A DNA stretch of 64,000 bases. Origin: Neobacillus novalis NBRC 102450. Its GTDB lineage: Bacteria > Bacillota > Bacilli > Bacillales > Cytobacillaceae. Location of the stretch: assembly GCF_001591805.1 (NCBI RefSeq), contig NZ_BCVP01000017.1, positions 124,001 to 188,000 of the forward strand. Direction: 5' to 3'. The position numbers and the translations under genes were made by a program. The notes under the pieces are model-generated. The model saw only the letters and a list, made by a program, of their open reading frames with translations, was not told where the DNA came from and searched no databases. Positions 1 through 7,295 of the stretch are shown piece by piece. Each line of letters opens with the position of its first letter. The first letter of the stretch is position 1.

Positions 1-250
1 GCTGCATGTAATGGTCATCCTTTCGGGATTGTTTGGAGCTTTCAGCGGCTTTGCCGGGACCCTGGTTAGTTCAATGGTCAATAATCTGCCGACAGGCCCC
101 TTGATCGTTTTATCAGCAACCGTCCTATTTATTATTTCTGTTCTCGTTGCCCCGAATCGCGGCGTGTTAGCGAAAACTAGATTACGATTTTCCGTCAAGA
201 ATGAACATAAACTATTTACTAACAAGCAAGTAAAGGAGAAATCCTTATGA
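1..250 (+). CDS. Metal ABC transporter permease, C-terminal fragment (MntC/TroC-like)
   Basis: Only the last 82 or so residues lie in the window; the gene begins to the left, with the reading frame open from base 2. The fragment shows two hydrophobic segments and the short motif VAPNRGVLAK, followed by a charged tail, as at the end of ABC-3 family permeases that import manganese, zinc or iron. Its stop overlaps the ATG of the next permease by four bases (ATGA), which implies translational coupling in one operon. In Bacillus the order binding protein, ATPase, permease, permease (mntABCD) is usual, so this is probably the MntC position. The metal cannot be read from this fragment. Confidence 0.8.
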   Translation, partial: LHVMVILSGLFGAFSGFAGTLVSSMVNNLPTGPLIVLSATVLFIISVLVAPNRGVLAKTRLRFSVKNEHKLFTNKQVKEKSL

Positions 251-1125
251 ATCACTTTTGGATCATCTTAATTGGAGCACTAGTGGGGTCATCCTGTAGT
301 ATTTTAGGATGTTTTCTCGTATTAAGAAAAATGTCGATGATTGGCGATGCCATCAGCCATTCCGTCTTACCGGGGATTGTGATTGCGTTTTTAATTAGCG
401 GCTCAAGGGAATCGCTGGTGATGATGTTTGGAGCTGCCGCCATCGGACTAGTCACCGTTTTTCTCATTCAGATGTTTCAAAACAGTGGGGTCCAGGCAGA
501 TGCATCGATTGGCGTCGTCTTTACCGCATTATTTGCGGTTGGGGTTGTGTTAATTAGTTTGTACACAAGGCAGGTAGATTTAGATTTAGACTGTGTGTTA
601 TATGGAGAAATCGCTTATGCCCCGTGGGATACACTGCATATTGGCGGACAAAGTATCGGGCCAAAAGCCGTTTGGGGCGTAGGGGCAAGCTTTCTCCTAA
701 ATATACTTGTCATAGGTTTGTTTTATAAACAGTTTAAAATCAGCACGTTTGACCCGGCGCTTGCCGCTTCGTTAGGAATTCCGGTTGTGTTTTTCCATTA
801 TTTATTAATGAGCTTAGTTTCAATCTCAACTGTTGCTTCTTTTGAAAGCGTAGGAGCAATCTTGGTGGTAGGGATGATTATTGTTCCTGCAGCAACTGCC
901 TATTTATTAACCGATAAATTGAGCAGGATGATTATCATTAGTATCGTCTTAAGTATTGTCAGTTCGCTGCTTGGGTATTACGTTGCTTACCTTCTAGATG
1001 CATCCATTGGTGGAACAATGGTGGCTGTGACAGGCGTACTATTTATCGTTGCGTTATTCTTCTCGCCCAAGCACGGGGTACTAATTAAAAAATGGAGCAG
1101 GAAAAAAGTGCTTCAGCAAAATTAA
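247..1125 (+). CDS. Metal ABC transporter permease (MntD/TroD-like)
   Basis: A 292-residue integral membrane protein of the ABC-3 family, close in length to Bacillus MntD. The N terminus reads LGCFLVLRKMSMIGDAISHS, the typical first-loop motif of these permeases, and about eight hydrophobic segments follow. It should form the membrane channel with the preceding permease and import a divalent metal (Mn, Zn or Fe) delivered by a lipoprotein whose gene lies outside the window. Start chosen at the ATG overlapping the previous stop. A hairpin terminator follows at once, so this is the last gene of the operon. Mn is the likeliest substrate by family, but this is inference. Confidence 0.85.
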   Translation: MNHFWIILIGALVGSSCSILGCFLVLRKMSMIGDAISHSVLPGIVIAFLISGSRESLVMMFGAAAIGLVTVFLIQMFQNSGVQADASIGVVFTALFAVGVVLISLYTRQVDLDLDCVLYGEIAYAPWDTLHIGGQSIGPKAVWGVGASFLLNILVIGLFYKQFKISTFDPALAASLGIPVVFFHYLLMSLVSISTVASFESVGAILVVGMIIVPAATAYLLTDKLSRMIIISIVLSIVSSLLGYYVAYLLDASIGGTMVAVTGVLFIVALFFSPKHGVLIKKWSRKKVLQQN

Positions 1126-1133
1126 GTTTTCAC

Positions 1134-1171
1134 GGAGGTTAAGCCCGCTAAATTGGCGTAATCTCCTTTTT
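1134..1171 (+). terminator. Rho-independent terminator after the metal ABC operon
   Basis: GGAGGTTAAGCC (1134-1145) can pair with GGCGTAATCTCC (1155-1166), 11 of 12 positions counting one G-U, over a 9-nt loop, followed by TTTTTG. It separates the ABC importer from the P-type ATPase cluster. Confidence 0.8.
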
Positions 1172-1204
1172 GTATGCAGAAATACCTATTTTTGGATTAT
1201 TGTA

Positions 1205-1233
1205 TTTACTTTTTTGAATATTCATATTATGAT
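1205..1233 (+). promoter_or_regulatory. Predicted sigma-A promoter of the HxxPGRxR/P-type ATPase cluster
   Basis: TTTACT (1205-1210), 17-nt spacer, TATGAT (1228-1233). The spacer contains the 8-bp palindrome GAATATTC, which could be part of an operator for a metal-responsive repressor, although no known box is recognisable. Confidence 0.45.
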
Positions 1234-1325
1234 AGTGGTAATTATTTTGCGCTAGGGAAACAAAATAAGTGATAGTCAACATTAATGAATTCCGCCCAGC
1301 ATATTATTTTTAGGAGTATATATCT

Positions 1326-1640
1326 ATGTTACATAAAGTAAAGGAACTACAATTGGCGAATCGAATGAAAAAGGTCCTAAAAAGGCATGCGATTGAAATT
1401 GCTCATCAGATTCCCGGGAGAATTCGTTTAAAGTCGCCTAATTGGAAAAATAATCCCCATATAGTAAATCCTTTAATCAATCAATTTAAGCATGAAACAA
1501 GAATTTTCTCGATTGATTATACAGCTGAAACAGGCAGTCTATTAATTACCTATGATTTTAGTCCTGTTGATCACCTAAAGCAGCTTGAAGAATGGGTAGA
1601 ACAGATTGAAAGAATTTCAATAGAAGGAGAGAAGCAATGA
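1326..1640 (+). CDS. HMA-like domain protein with HxxPGRxR motif
   Basis: A 104-residue protein of unknown function. A basic N-terminal helix is followed by HQIPGRIRLKSP at about residues 26-37 and a roughly 70-residue alpha/beta segment that resembles heavy-metal-associated (ferredoxin-like) folds but lacks the usual CxxC. No signal peptide or membrane segment is visible. The same HxxPGRxR motif opens the next three proteins, so this is probably one paralogous domain in four contexts. TAGGAGT lies ahead of the ATG, and the stop overlaps the next ATG (ATGA), indicating coupling. It may be a soluble partner or regulatory domain for the P-type ATPase encoded two genes downstream. That role is inference from operon position. 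Confidence 0.7.
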   Translation: MLHKVKELQLANRMKKVLKRHAIEIAHQIPGRIRLKSPNWKNNPHIVNPLINQFKHETRIFSIDYTAETGSLLITYDFSPVDHLKQLEEWVEQIERISIEGEKQ

Positions 1641-2176
1641 TATCTTCATTGGTAGGTTTAGGAGCGTCATTACTTGCTCCTAAACTATTATCTTCCATAA
1701 CCGATCAAAAAATAGAAGTCGTTCACGCTATGCCCGGAAGATTAAGATTAAAATGTGACCGATGGAAAAATGAAGTGGTGGCTACTCATCTCGAACAAAC
1801 GTTTAGTCAGCTTACCATTATTAAATCCGTGAGTGGCTCTCCGATTACGGGGAGTCTCGTCATTGAATTTAACGTACCGACGCTTACCCCTGAACAATTT
1901 GATGAACTCCTAAAACTTGCTGTTGACACCTCAGTAAGTGCCTACCCCTATGTAGAAGCACAGCTTATGAAGACAATGAAGAAGACCGTTTCCACTGTAG
2001 ATGGACTCATTAAAAAAAGATCTTCCGGCAAGGCAGATGTTGATTCGTTACTTTCCTTATTTTTATTAGTCTATGGAGTGACTAGATTTCCAGTGAATCC
2101 TGCTTTTTCCAGTAGTGTATTATACTGGGCATACACGATTATTACGAACGAGAAAGGGCCGAACAATGGTACATAA
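1637..2176 (+). CDS. HMA-like domain membrane-associated protein with HxxPGRxR motif
   Basis: A 179-residue protein. A short glycine- and leucine-rich N terminus (LVGLGASLLAP) precedes HAMPGRLRLKC at about residues 31-41 and an HMA-like fold. The C-terminal third holds an apparent hydrophobic hairpin (SLLSLFLLVYGVTRF, then a second hydrophobic stretch), suggesting membrane anchoring. It overlaps its neighbours at both ends, by 4 nt upstream and 11 nt downstream, so the three genes are translated as a unit. I cannot name a function. Membrane location and a shared motif with the P-type ATPase suggest an accessory subunit. Confidence 0.7.
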   Translation: MISSLVGLGASLLAPKLLSSITDQKIEVVHAMPGRLRLKCDRWKNEVVATHLEQTFSQLTIIKSVSGSPITGSLVIEFNVPTLTPEQFDELLKLAVDTSVSAYPYVEAQLMKTMKKTVSTVDGLIKKRSSGKADVDSLLSLFLLVYGVTRFPVNPAFSSSVLYWAYTIITNEKGPNNGT

Positions 2177-4280
2177 ACTGGCCTTAATCCATTCGATTCC
2201 AGGAAGAACGAGATTAAGCTTAGGCGTTACCTATGCAAATGGGAAGGAAATTGAAGCCTTGTTTCGTTCTTTACCATATGTGTACTCGGCTTCCTATACA
2301 AATGAAACGGGATCATTACTCCTCTATCATGATGATTGCTTGACATGGAAAGAACTTTTTTTATTACTCGGACAACTTTTTCCGGAGCCAGAGGCAGTTG
2401 AAAAAAAGGAGCCATCGAAAGCAAAAATCCCGTTTATTGAAATTCTCGTCTGTTCGAGTGCTTTTATTTTTGAAATGTTAAAAACGACATCACTCCCTGC
2501 TCAAGGAATGAGAAACCTGACAAAAGCATCTTCTCTAGCCGTTCTGCTTTCTTCTTACCACATTTTAAAAAATGGATTTATATCGGTTATGACAACCGGA
2601 AAGCCAAATGCAGATACGCTAACTTCTGCTGCATTACTTGCATCAATCGTAAAAGGCAATCCAAAATCTGCGCTTATCATTTATTTAATGTCGACGATTA
2701 GTGAGTGGTTAACCGACTTTACTGCCTATAAAACAAGAAATTATGTTAGAGATATGTTAAGTGTCAAGGCAGACTTTGTTTGGAGAGTCGACCAAGCTGG
2801 AAAAGAAGTAAAGGTTTCGATTGAAGAAATTTCCGCTGGTGATCAGATAGTTGTTTTTCAAGGGGAGAAAGTAGTCGTAGATGGAACGATTCTGGAAGGA
2901 ACGGCAGTTGTGGATGAATCATCGATAACGGGTGAATATATCCCACGGGAGCTGACAACTGGGGAAAAGATCTTTGCTGGATCAATCGTGGTCGAAGGCA
3001 GCATTAACATTCGCGTCGAAAAAGCCGGGGATGATACAGCCATATCAAGGATGATTCACCTTATTGAAGAAGCACAAACGAAACAAGCTCCGATCCAATC
3101 TGTCGCCAACCGTTTGTCGGAAAAATTAGTTCCTGTCTCGTTTGTTCTCGCCGGTTTAATCTTTGTTGTCACAAGGGATTGGAATAAAGTATTGAACATG
3201 TTAGTCATTGATTATGTATGTGGTCTAAAGCTTTCAACTGCAACCGCTATCTCATCGTCCATTGGCTTAGCTGCGAAAAATGGCATTTTGATCAAAGGCG
3301 GTCAAACCATCGAAAAGCTAGCCCAAATTGACACGGTTATTTTGGATAAGACGGGAACCATCACCGAAGGCAGGCCGATTGTGACAAAGATTATTACAGT
3401 AGAGAACATGTCAGAAAATCAGGTGCTCTGTTTAGCAGCGTCGGCTGAAGAACATTCCTCGCACCCGATTGCTGAAGCAATCTGTAATAAAGCGAAGGAA
3501 CGTAATCTCGACGTACCTGAACATCAAGAAATTGACATGATTGTCGGAAAGGGAATTAAGGCAATCATCAATGAAAAATTAGTCCTCGTGGGCAGCAAAT
3601 TATTTTTATCGGATTGGAATATCACGCTTGAGCCATTAAAGAAGCTGAACAACGAGATTAACCCGGAAGAAAATATGGTCTATGTCGCTTATGATCAGCA
3701 ATTAATCGGCATTATTATTTTACAAGATAAAATCAGAGAAGGAATGAAGCGATCGATTAATCAGATGAGGCGAAATGGTGTGGACGAATTCATTATGTTA
3801 ACGGGAGACCGTTATCATCCAGCGAAAAAGATCGTCGATGAACTGGGAATGGATGCCTTTATTGCGGAAGCACTTCCTGAAGATAAAGCAAACTTTGTCA
3901 TGAATTATAAACAAAAGACAGATGCTTTAATGATGGTTGGCGATGGTGTCAATGATGCTCCGGCGCTTGCTTATGCAAATGTTGGGATCACGCTCGGAAC
4001 GAAACGAACAGATATCGCCGTCGAAACAGCTGATGTCATTGTGACGACTGATGATCCATTAGCGTTGGCCGAAGTCATTAAAATGGCGCAAAAAACGATG
4101 AAACTCATTTACCAAAATATCGTCGTGACCATCTTAGTCAATAGCGGGGCGATTTTATTAGGAACGCTGGGATTTATATCACCTGTCCTTGGGGCTGCGA
4201 TTCATAATGCGGCGACTATTGCTGTTGTTTTGAACAGTGGAAAAATTATTTTTTTAGGGGGAAAAGCGAGTGGAAATTAA
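2166..4280 (+). CDS. P1B-like metal-transporting P-type ATPase with atypical membrane metal site
   Basis: A 704-residue P-type ATPase. In order: an HMA-like N-terminal domain opening with HSIPGRTRLSLG; membrane segments; actuator loop SSITGEY (T255-G256-E257); the intramembrane motif DYVCGLKLSTATA with Cys352 in place of the usual CPC/SPC; the phosphorylation site DKTGT (Asp394); HSSHPIAEA in the nucleotide-binding domain (the P1B HP signature); and GDGVNDAP near Asp597. The ATP-hydrolysis machinery is therefore intact while the metal site differs from copper and CPC-type zinc ATPases. Related non-CPC motifs occur in mycobacterial CtpC-like Mn/Zn ATPases, so manganese, zinc or iron export is a reasonable guess. 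The start at 2166 puts the HxxPGRxR motif at the same N-terminal distance as in neighbouring proteins. Confidence 0.85.
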   Translation: MVHKLALIHSIPGRTRLSLGVTYANGKEIEALFRSLPYVYSASYTNETGSLLLYHDDCLTWKELFLLLGQLFPEPEAVEKKEPSKAKIPFIEILVCSSAFIFEMLKTTSLPAQGMRNLTKASSLAVLLSSYHILKNGFISVMTTGKPNADTLTSAALLASIVKGNPKSALIIYLMSTISEWLTDFTAYKTRNYVRDMLSVKADFVWRVDQAGKEVKVSIEEISAGDQIVVFQGEKVVVDGTILEGTAVVDESSITGEYIPRELTTGEKIFAGSIVVEGSINIRVEKAGDDTAISRMIHLIEEAQTKQAPIQSVANRLSEKLVPVSFVLAGLIFVVTRDWNKVLNMLVIDYVCGLKLSTATAISSSIGLAAKNGILIKGGQTIEKLAQIDTVILDKTGTITEGRPIVTKIITVENMSENQVLCLAASAEEHSSHPIAEAICNKAKERNLDVPEHQEIDMIVGKGIKAIINEKLVLVGSKLFLSDWNITLEPLKKLNNEINPEENMVYVAYDQQLIGIIILQDKIREGMKRSINQMRRNGVDEFIMLTGDRYHPAKKIVDELGMDAFIAEALPEDKANFVMNYKQKTDALMMVGDGVNDAPALAYANVGITLGTKRTDIAVETADVIVTTDDPLALAEVIKMAQKTMKLIYQNIVVTILVNSGAILLGTLGFISPVLGAAIHNAATIAVVLNSGKIIFLGGKASGN

Positions 4281-4848
4281 TTATCGGATCGCTCACAGTA
4301 TTCCCGGCAGGCTGCGGGTCATTATTCCTGCCCTCAAAAACAACACTGCTTATATAACGATTGAACGGATGTTTTCTAGTTTAAAAGGAATCAACAAGGT
4401 TCGAATTGAACCATTAATTCAATCGATGGTCATAGTATATGAGCCTGATGTGGTAGGAAGAAACATGATTCTTCGCTATATTTCGTTATTTTTTAGACAG
4501 TCGCGGTTCGATTCACTAGACCGATTTACGTTCCAAGCCGGACCTGACTTAAGGAGGGACGTTTTTCGTTCCCTATGTACAGGGTTCCTTATTTTGACTG
4601 CGTATTTACGAAAAGGTTTCAGTCCTAGACCTGATTTCTTGGTGTATGCAGCAGTTATTTCGACAGCCTATATGGTCCTCACGCATGGGGAAAACAAATT
4701 CAGACACCCTGACGTGATAACAGGGATTGCGAGCATGTTCTCGTTAGGAGTAAGCAATATGTTACAAGTTGCCATGATCACTTGGGCAGTGAATGCGCTT
4801 GAAATTTTTCATGATATGAGGAGAAGTCACAGACTTCTTTACATATAA
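4270..4848 (+). CDS. HxxPGRxR-motif protein with C-terminal membrane segments
   Basis: A 192-residue protein starting at GTG 4270, seven bases after AGGGGG and overlapping the ATPase gene by 11 nt. HSIPGRLRVIIPAL at residues 8-21 opens an HMA-like domain of about 75 residues; the second half has two or three hydrophobic segments (FLVYAAVISTAYMVL; a methionine-rich one near residue 170). It resembles the N-terminal domain plus first membrane helices of the neighbouring ATPase without the catalytic domains. It could form a heterodimer with the pump, scaffold it, or pass metal to it. Function not known. Confidence 0.65.
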   Translation: MEINYRIAHSIPGRLRVIIPALKNNTAYITIERMFSSLKGINKVRIEPLIQSMVIVYEPDVVGRNMILRYISLFFRQSRFDSLDRFTFQAGPDLRRDVFRSLCTGFLILTAYLRKGFSPRPDFLVYAAVISTAYMVLTHGENKFRHPDVITGIASMFSLGVSNMLQVAMITWAVNALEIFHDMRRSHRLLYI

Positions 4849-4872
4849 AATTATTTTTAGGGGGGAAACAAA

Positions 4873-5106
4873 ATGGCATTAAACCGTGATTTCTTAATGG
4901 GTTTTCTTTCGGGAACAGTTGTTGGCGCGGTAGGATACCGTTTGTATGAACAAAACAGCGGCCAGCTTAAAAGCTTAGTCCAAAGCAATGTACCAACACT
5001 TAGCTTTCAATCACCCAGGGGAGAACTGACCGTAGAAGAACTAGTCAACCAAAAAGAAAGATTAGAAGATTTAATCGCAGAAAAAAAGGCCGTAGTAAGT
5101 ATATAA
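4873..5106 (+). CDS. Small membrane protein closing the P-type ATPase cluster
   Basis: A 77-residue protein with a strong site (AGGGGGG) eight bases ahead of its ATG. Residues 8-22 form one glycine-rich hydrophobic helix (FLMGFLSGTVVGAVG); the rest is soluble and ends in a charged helix (VEELVNQKERLEDLIAEKK). The layout of one membrane helix plus soluble tail beside a P1B ATPase recalls the mycobacterial PacL proteins encoded next to CtpC-type pumps, but the acidic/histidine metal-binding tail of PacL1 is not seen here. A chaperone-like or scaffolding subunit is possible. This is inference. Confidence 0.6.
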   Translation: MALNRDFLMGFLSGTVVGAVGYRLYEQNSGQLKSLVQSNVPTLSFQSPRGELTVEELVNQKERLEDLIAEKKAVVSI

Positions 5107-5149
5107 CATGAAGGGACAAGGGGCCTGTGGTCTTTTTAATCATTCTTTC

Positions 5150-5178
5150 TTGACTATTTTGCTATTCCGGACTATAAT
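5150..5178 (+). promoter_or_regulatory. Sigma-A promoter of the T-box/SAM hydrolase/ECF operon
   Basis: TTGACT (5150-5155), exactly 17 nt, TATAAT (5173-5178). It lies directly upstream of the T-box leader; transcription should begin near 5185. Confidence 0.75.
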
Positions 5179-5189
5179 TTGATTAAATT

Positions 5190-5521
5190 TTCAAACAAAA
5201 TACTGATTTAAAGCGTTGAAGAGGGAAAGTACGATTATGTTATTTTTCACAGAGAGCTTCGGGAGCTGAAAAGAAGCAAAAATACGAATCCGAACAATGG
5301 CCTCCGAGCTTCGTGCTGAAACAATCTGTCAAGGTTGGAGTAAGTTCCGACGAGATTTGGTACTCGTTATCCATACCACAGTATATGAAGCATCATTTGC
5401 GCTCACGTACTTGCAGAGGCTGATTTGCGTGAGCAAACAGTAAATTAAGGTGGTACCACGTGGATCTAAACCACGTCCTTATCTATTTTCTTGAAATAGA
5501 TAGGGGCGTGGTTTTTTTATT
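5190..5521 (+). ncRNA. T-box riboswitch leader (tRNA-sensing, probably tRNA-Met)
   Basis: Canonical T-box elements are present: the AGTA side of the Stem I specifier loop near 5230-5236 facing CCGAACAATGG (5290-5300); the T-box AAGGTGGTACCACG (5447-5460); and a long terminator hairpin ending in a T-run (5468-5519). The antiterminator is visible as AAGG/CCTT plus ACGTGG/CCACGT around the TGGTACC bulge. Reading the specifier as ATG (5297-5299) gives Met; AAT (5296-5298) would give Asn. The bulge TGGT expects an A discriminator base, which fits tRNA-Met better than tRNA-Asn (usually G), and the downstream SAM hydrolase also favours Met. It should raise expression when the cognate tRNA is uncharged. 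Confidence 0.9.
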
Positions 5522-5574
5522 TTTTTCAATAAGCTTAGGGACAGTAAACATATTAAAGGATGGAGGAAAATAGA

Positions 5575-6432
5575 ATGAATAACAATCTCGTGTTACAAAC
5601 TGATTTTGGGACAAGTGACGGTGCCGTTAGCGCTATGTATGGTGTGGCGATTTCTGTGAATCCAGCCATTCGAATATTTGATTTAACCCATGACATTCCC
5701 CAGTACCATATATGGGAAGGTTCCTACCGATTATATCAAACGGTTTCCTATTGGCCGGAAGGGACGGTGTTTGTATCGGTTGTTGACCCGGGCGTCGGCT
5801 CCGAGCGCAGAAGTATTGTTGCGAAAACGGCTTTAAATCACTATATTATTACCCCGGATAATGGAACGCTCACCCATATTAAAAACAGTATTGGGATTGA
5901 GGAAGTGAGAATCATTGATGAAAGCGTCAATCGTTTGCCGCGTTCAGGTGAATCATATACGTTCCACGGCCGTGATGTCTATGCCTATACCGGGGCGCGA
6001 CTCGCTTCAAATTTAATTACTTTTGAGGAAGTCGGTCCTGAGGTGCCGGCTGAATCCGTCATCGAGCTGCCAAAAGCGGAGCCGAGCATTAGCAATCATA
6101 TCCTCACAGGGAATATCGATATACTTGATATTCGCTTCGGCAATTTATGGACCAATATTGACCGCGTCCTTTTCAATGATTTATCGGTCGAATACGGCGA
6201 TTCCTTTGAAGTGACGATTGAAAATGACACCCGTCAAGTTTATAAAAATATTATGACATACGGCCGGACATTTGCCGACATCCATTTAGGCGAGCCGTTG
6301 CTTTATGTGAATTCACTCGACAAAATTGGCGTGGCAATTAACCAGGGATCGTTTGCCAAGGCATATCATATTGAAACAGGGGCAGCCTGGAAAATTTCTA
6401 TTCGCAGGATTCCGAAAATTGTATATAATTGA
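5575..6432 (+). CDS. SAM hydrolase / SAM hydroxide adenosyltransferase family protein (DUF62)
   Basis: A 285-residue protein of the family that contains fluorinase/chlorinase and the common bacterial enzymes splitting S-adenosylmethionine into adenosine and methionine. The N terminus LVLQTDFGTSDGAVSAMYG, DPGVGSERRS, TPDNG and FHGRDVYA are all present; the Asp, Arg and His in the second and fourth motifs match the water-activating residues of the hydroxide-transferase group. Start chosen at ATG 5575, with GGAGG (5562-5566) in register, rather than the in-frame ATG at 5560 that overlaps it. First gene after the T-box and directly upstream of an ECF transporter, suggesting methionine recovery or use of an imported SAM-like compound (inference). 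Confidence 0.85.
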   Translation: MNNNLVLQTDFGTSDGAVSAMYGVAISVNPAIRIFDLTHDIPQYHIWEGSYRLYQTVSYWPEGTVFVSVVDPGVGSERRSIVAKTALNHYIITPDNGTLTHIKNSIGIEEVRIIDESVNRLPRSGESYTFHGRDVYAYTGARLASNLITFEEVGPEVPAESVIELPKAEPSISNHILTGNIDILDIRFGNLWTNIDRVLFNDLSVEYGDSFEVTIENDTRQVYKNIMTYGRTFADIHLGEPLLYVNSLDKIGVAINQGSFAKAYHIETGAAWKISIRRIPKIVYN

Positions 6433-6462
6433 ATTTTAAAAAAAATTTTGGGGGTTGAGGAA

Positions 6463-7020
6463 GTGAAAAGAAAGAATTTATCAATAAAAACGATCGTGGC
6501 AATTGGGATTGGCTCAGCCGTATTCGCAATTTTGGGCAGGTTTGCCGTCATTCCAACAGGGGTTCCAAACACAAATTTCGACACATCGTACGGCTTTTTA
6601 GCATTAATGGCGATTGTATTCGGACCGATTGCCGGCGGGCTGATTGGGTTAATTGGCCATGCCTTAAAGGATGCCATTTTCTACGGAACGCCGTGGTGGA
6701 GCTGGGTCGTCGTATCTGGCATTGTTGGTTTCTTAATTGGTCTGGCATCGAAGAAAATCAATATTGAGGCAGGAAAGTTTCCTGTCAAAAATATCATTCT
6801 GTTTAACGTGATTCAAATTGTCGTTCAAGCAATCGGCTGGTTCGTGATAGCACCATCGCTCGATATTTTCATTTATGTGGAACCAGCGAATAAAGTTTAT
6901 TTGCAAGGACTTGTCGCCGGCGGGTTAAACATGGCGGTTGTTGCTGTCCTTGGTACGCTGCTGCTTAGCATCTATGCAAAAAGCCGCAGCCAAAGCGGCA
7001 GCTTGACGAAGGATCTTTAA
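6463..7020 (+). CDS. ECF transporter substrate-binding (S) component, UPF0397 family
   Basis: A 185-residue membrane protein with five or six hydrophobic segments. The N terminus [18 protein letters not shown], then [17 protein letters not shown] and GTPWWSWVV are hallmarks of the UPF0397 S-component family, sometimes annotated as riboflavin-type but linked to methionine in comparative genomics. Start taken as GTG 6463 behind GGGGGTTGAGGA; an upstream TTG at 6448 is less likely because it precedes that site. It should capture the substrate and dock on the EcfA/EcfT module encoded next. The T-box ahead of the operon argues for methionine or a related compound rather than riboflavin (inference). 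Confidence 0.85.
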   Translation: MKRKNLSIKTIVAIGIGSAVFAILGRFAVIPTGVPNTNFDTSYGFLALMAIVFGPIAGGLIGLIGHALKDAIFYGTPWWSWVVVSGIVGFLIGLASKKINIEAGKFPVKNIILFNVIQIVVQAIGWFVIAPSLDIFIYVEPANKVYLQGLVAGGLNMAVVAVLGTLLLSIYAKSRSQSGSLTKDL

Positions 7021-7121
7021 TTAGAAGGTTTGCAGTAGGGAAAAAATGTAAACATTGATATTTCTAACTTAAAAAAGAGGTAATTTGCTGTAAAATCACC
7101 CATTGTTATCATAACACATGA

Positions 7122-7247
7122 TTTATCCGCGGAAAATTGACATTTATCTGCGATACTGGGTTATATATCTACGATACCGAGCTATATATCTGCGATACCG
7201 AGCAATATATCTGCGATGCCGGACTATATATCTGCAAAGCTTAGAAA
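7122..7247 (+). repeat. Array of six 21-nt repeats in the gap between ECF S and ATPase genes
   Basis: Units begin at 7122, 7143, 7164, 7185, 7206 and 7227, all exactly 21 nt, consensus TATATCTGCGATACCGAGCTA; the first and last units are most degraded. The middle four share 15 or more bases. One frame reads a heptapeptide series (YICDTE-like), but no start codon or ribosome site leads into it. It fills most of the 275-nt gap, and nothing else is recognised there. Confidence 0.8.
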
Positions 7248-7295
7248 AGAACAATTTTTTAAATAGAAGAGCACAGCGTTGCTAGGAGAAATTAC

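Noticed and set aside
5293..5300. Asparagine (AAT) reading of the first T-box specifier
   Set aside because: Not fully excluded, but the TGGT bulge calls for an A discriminator and the operon contents point to methionine.
7122..7247. Possible CRISPR array at the 21-nt repeats
   Set aside because: Units are contiguous with no spacers and no cas genes are present.
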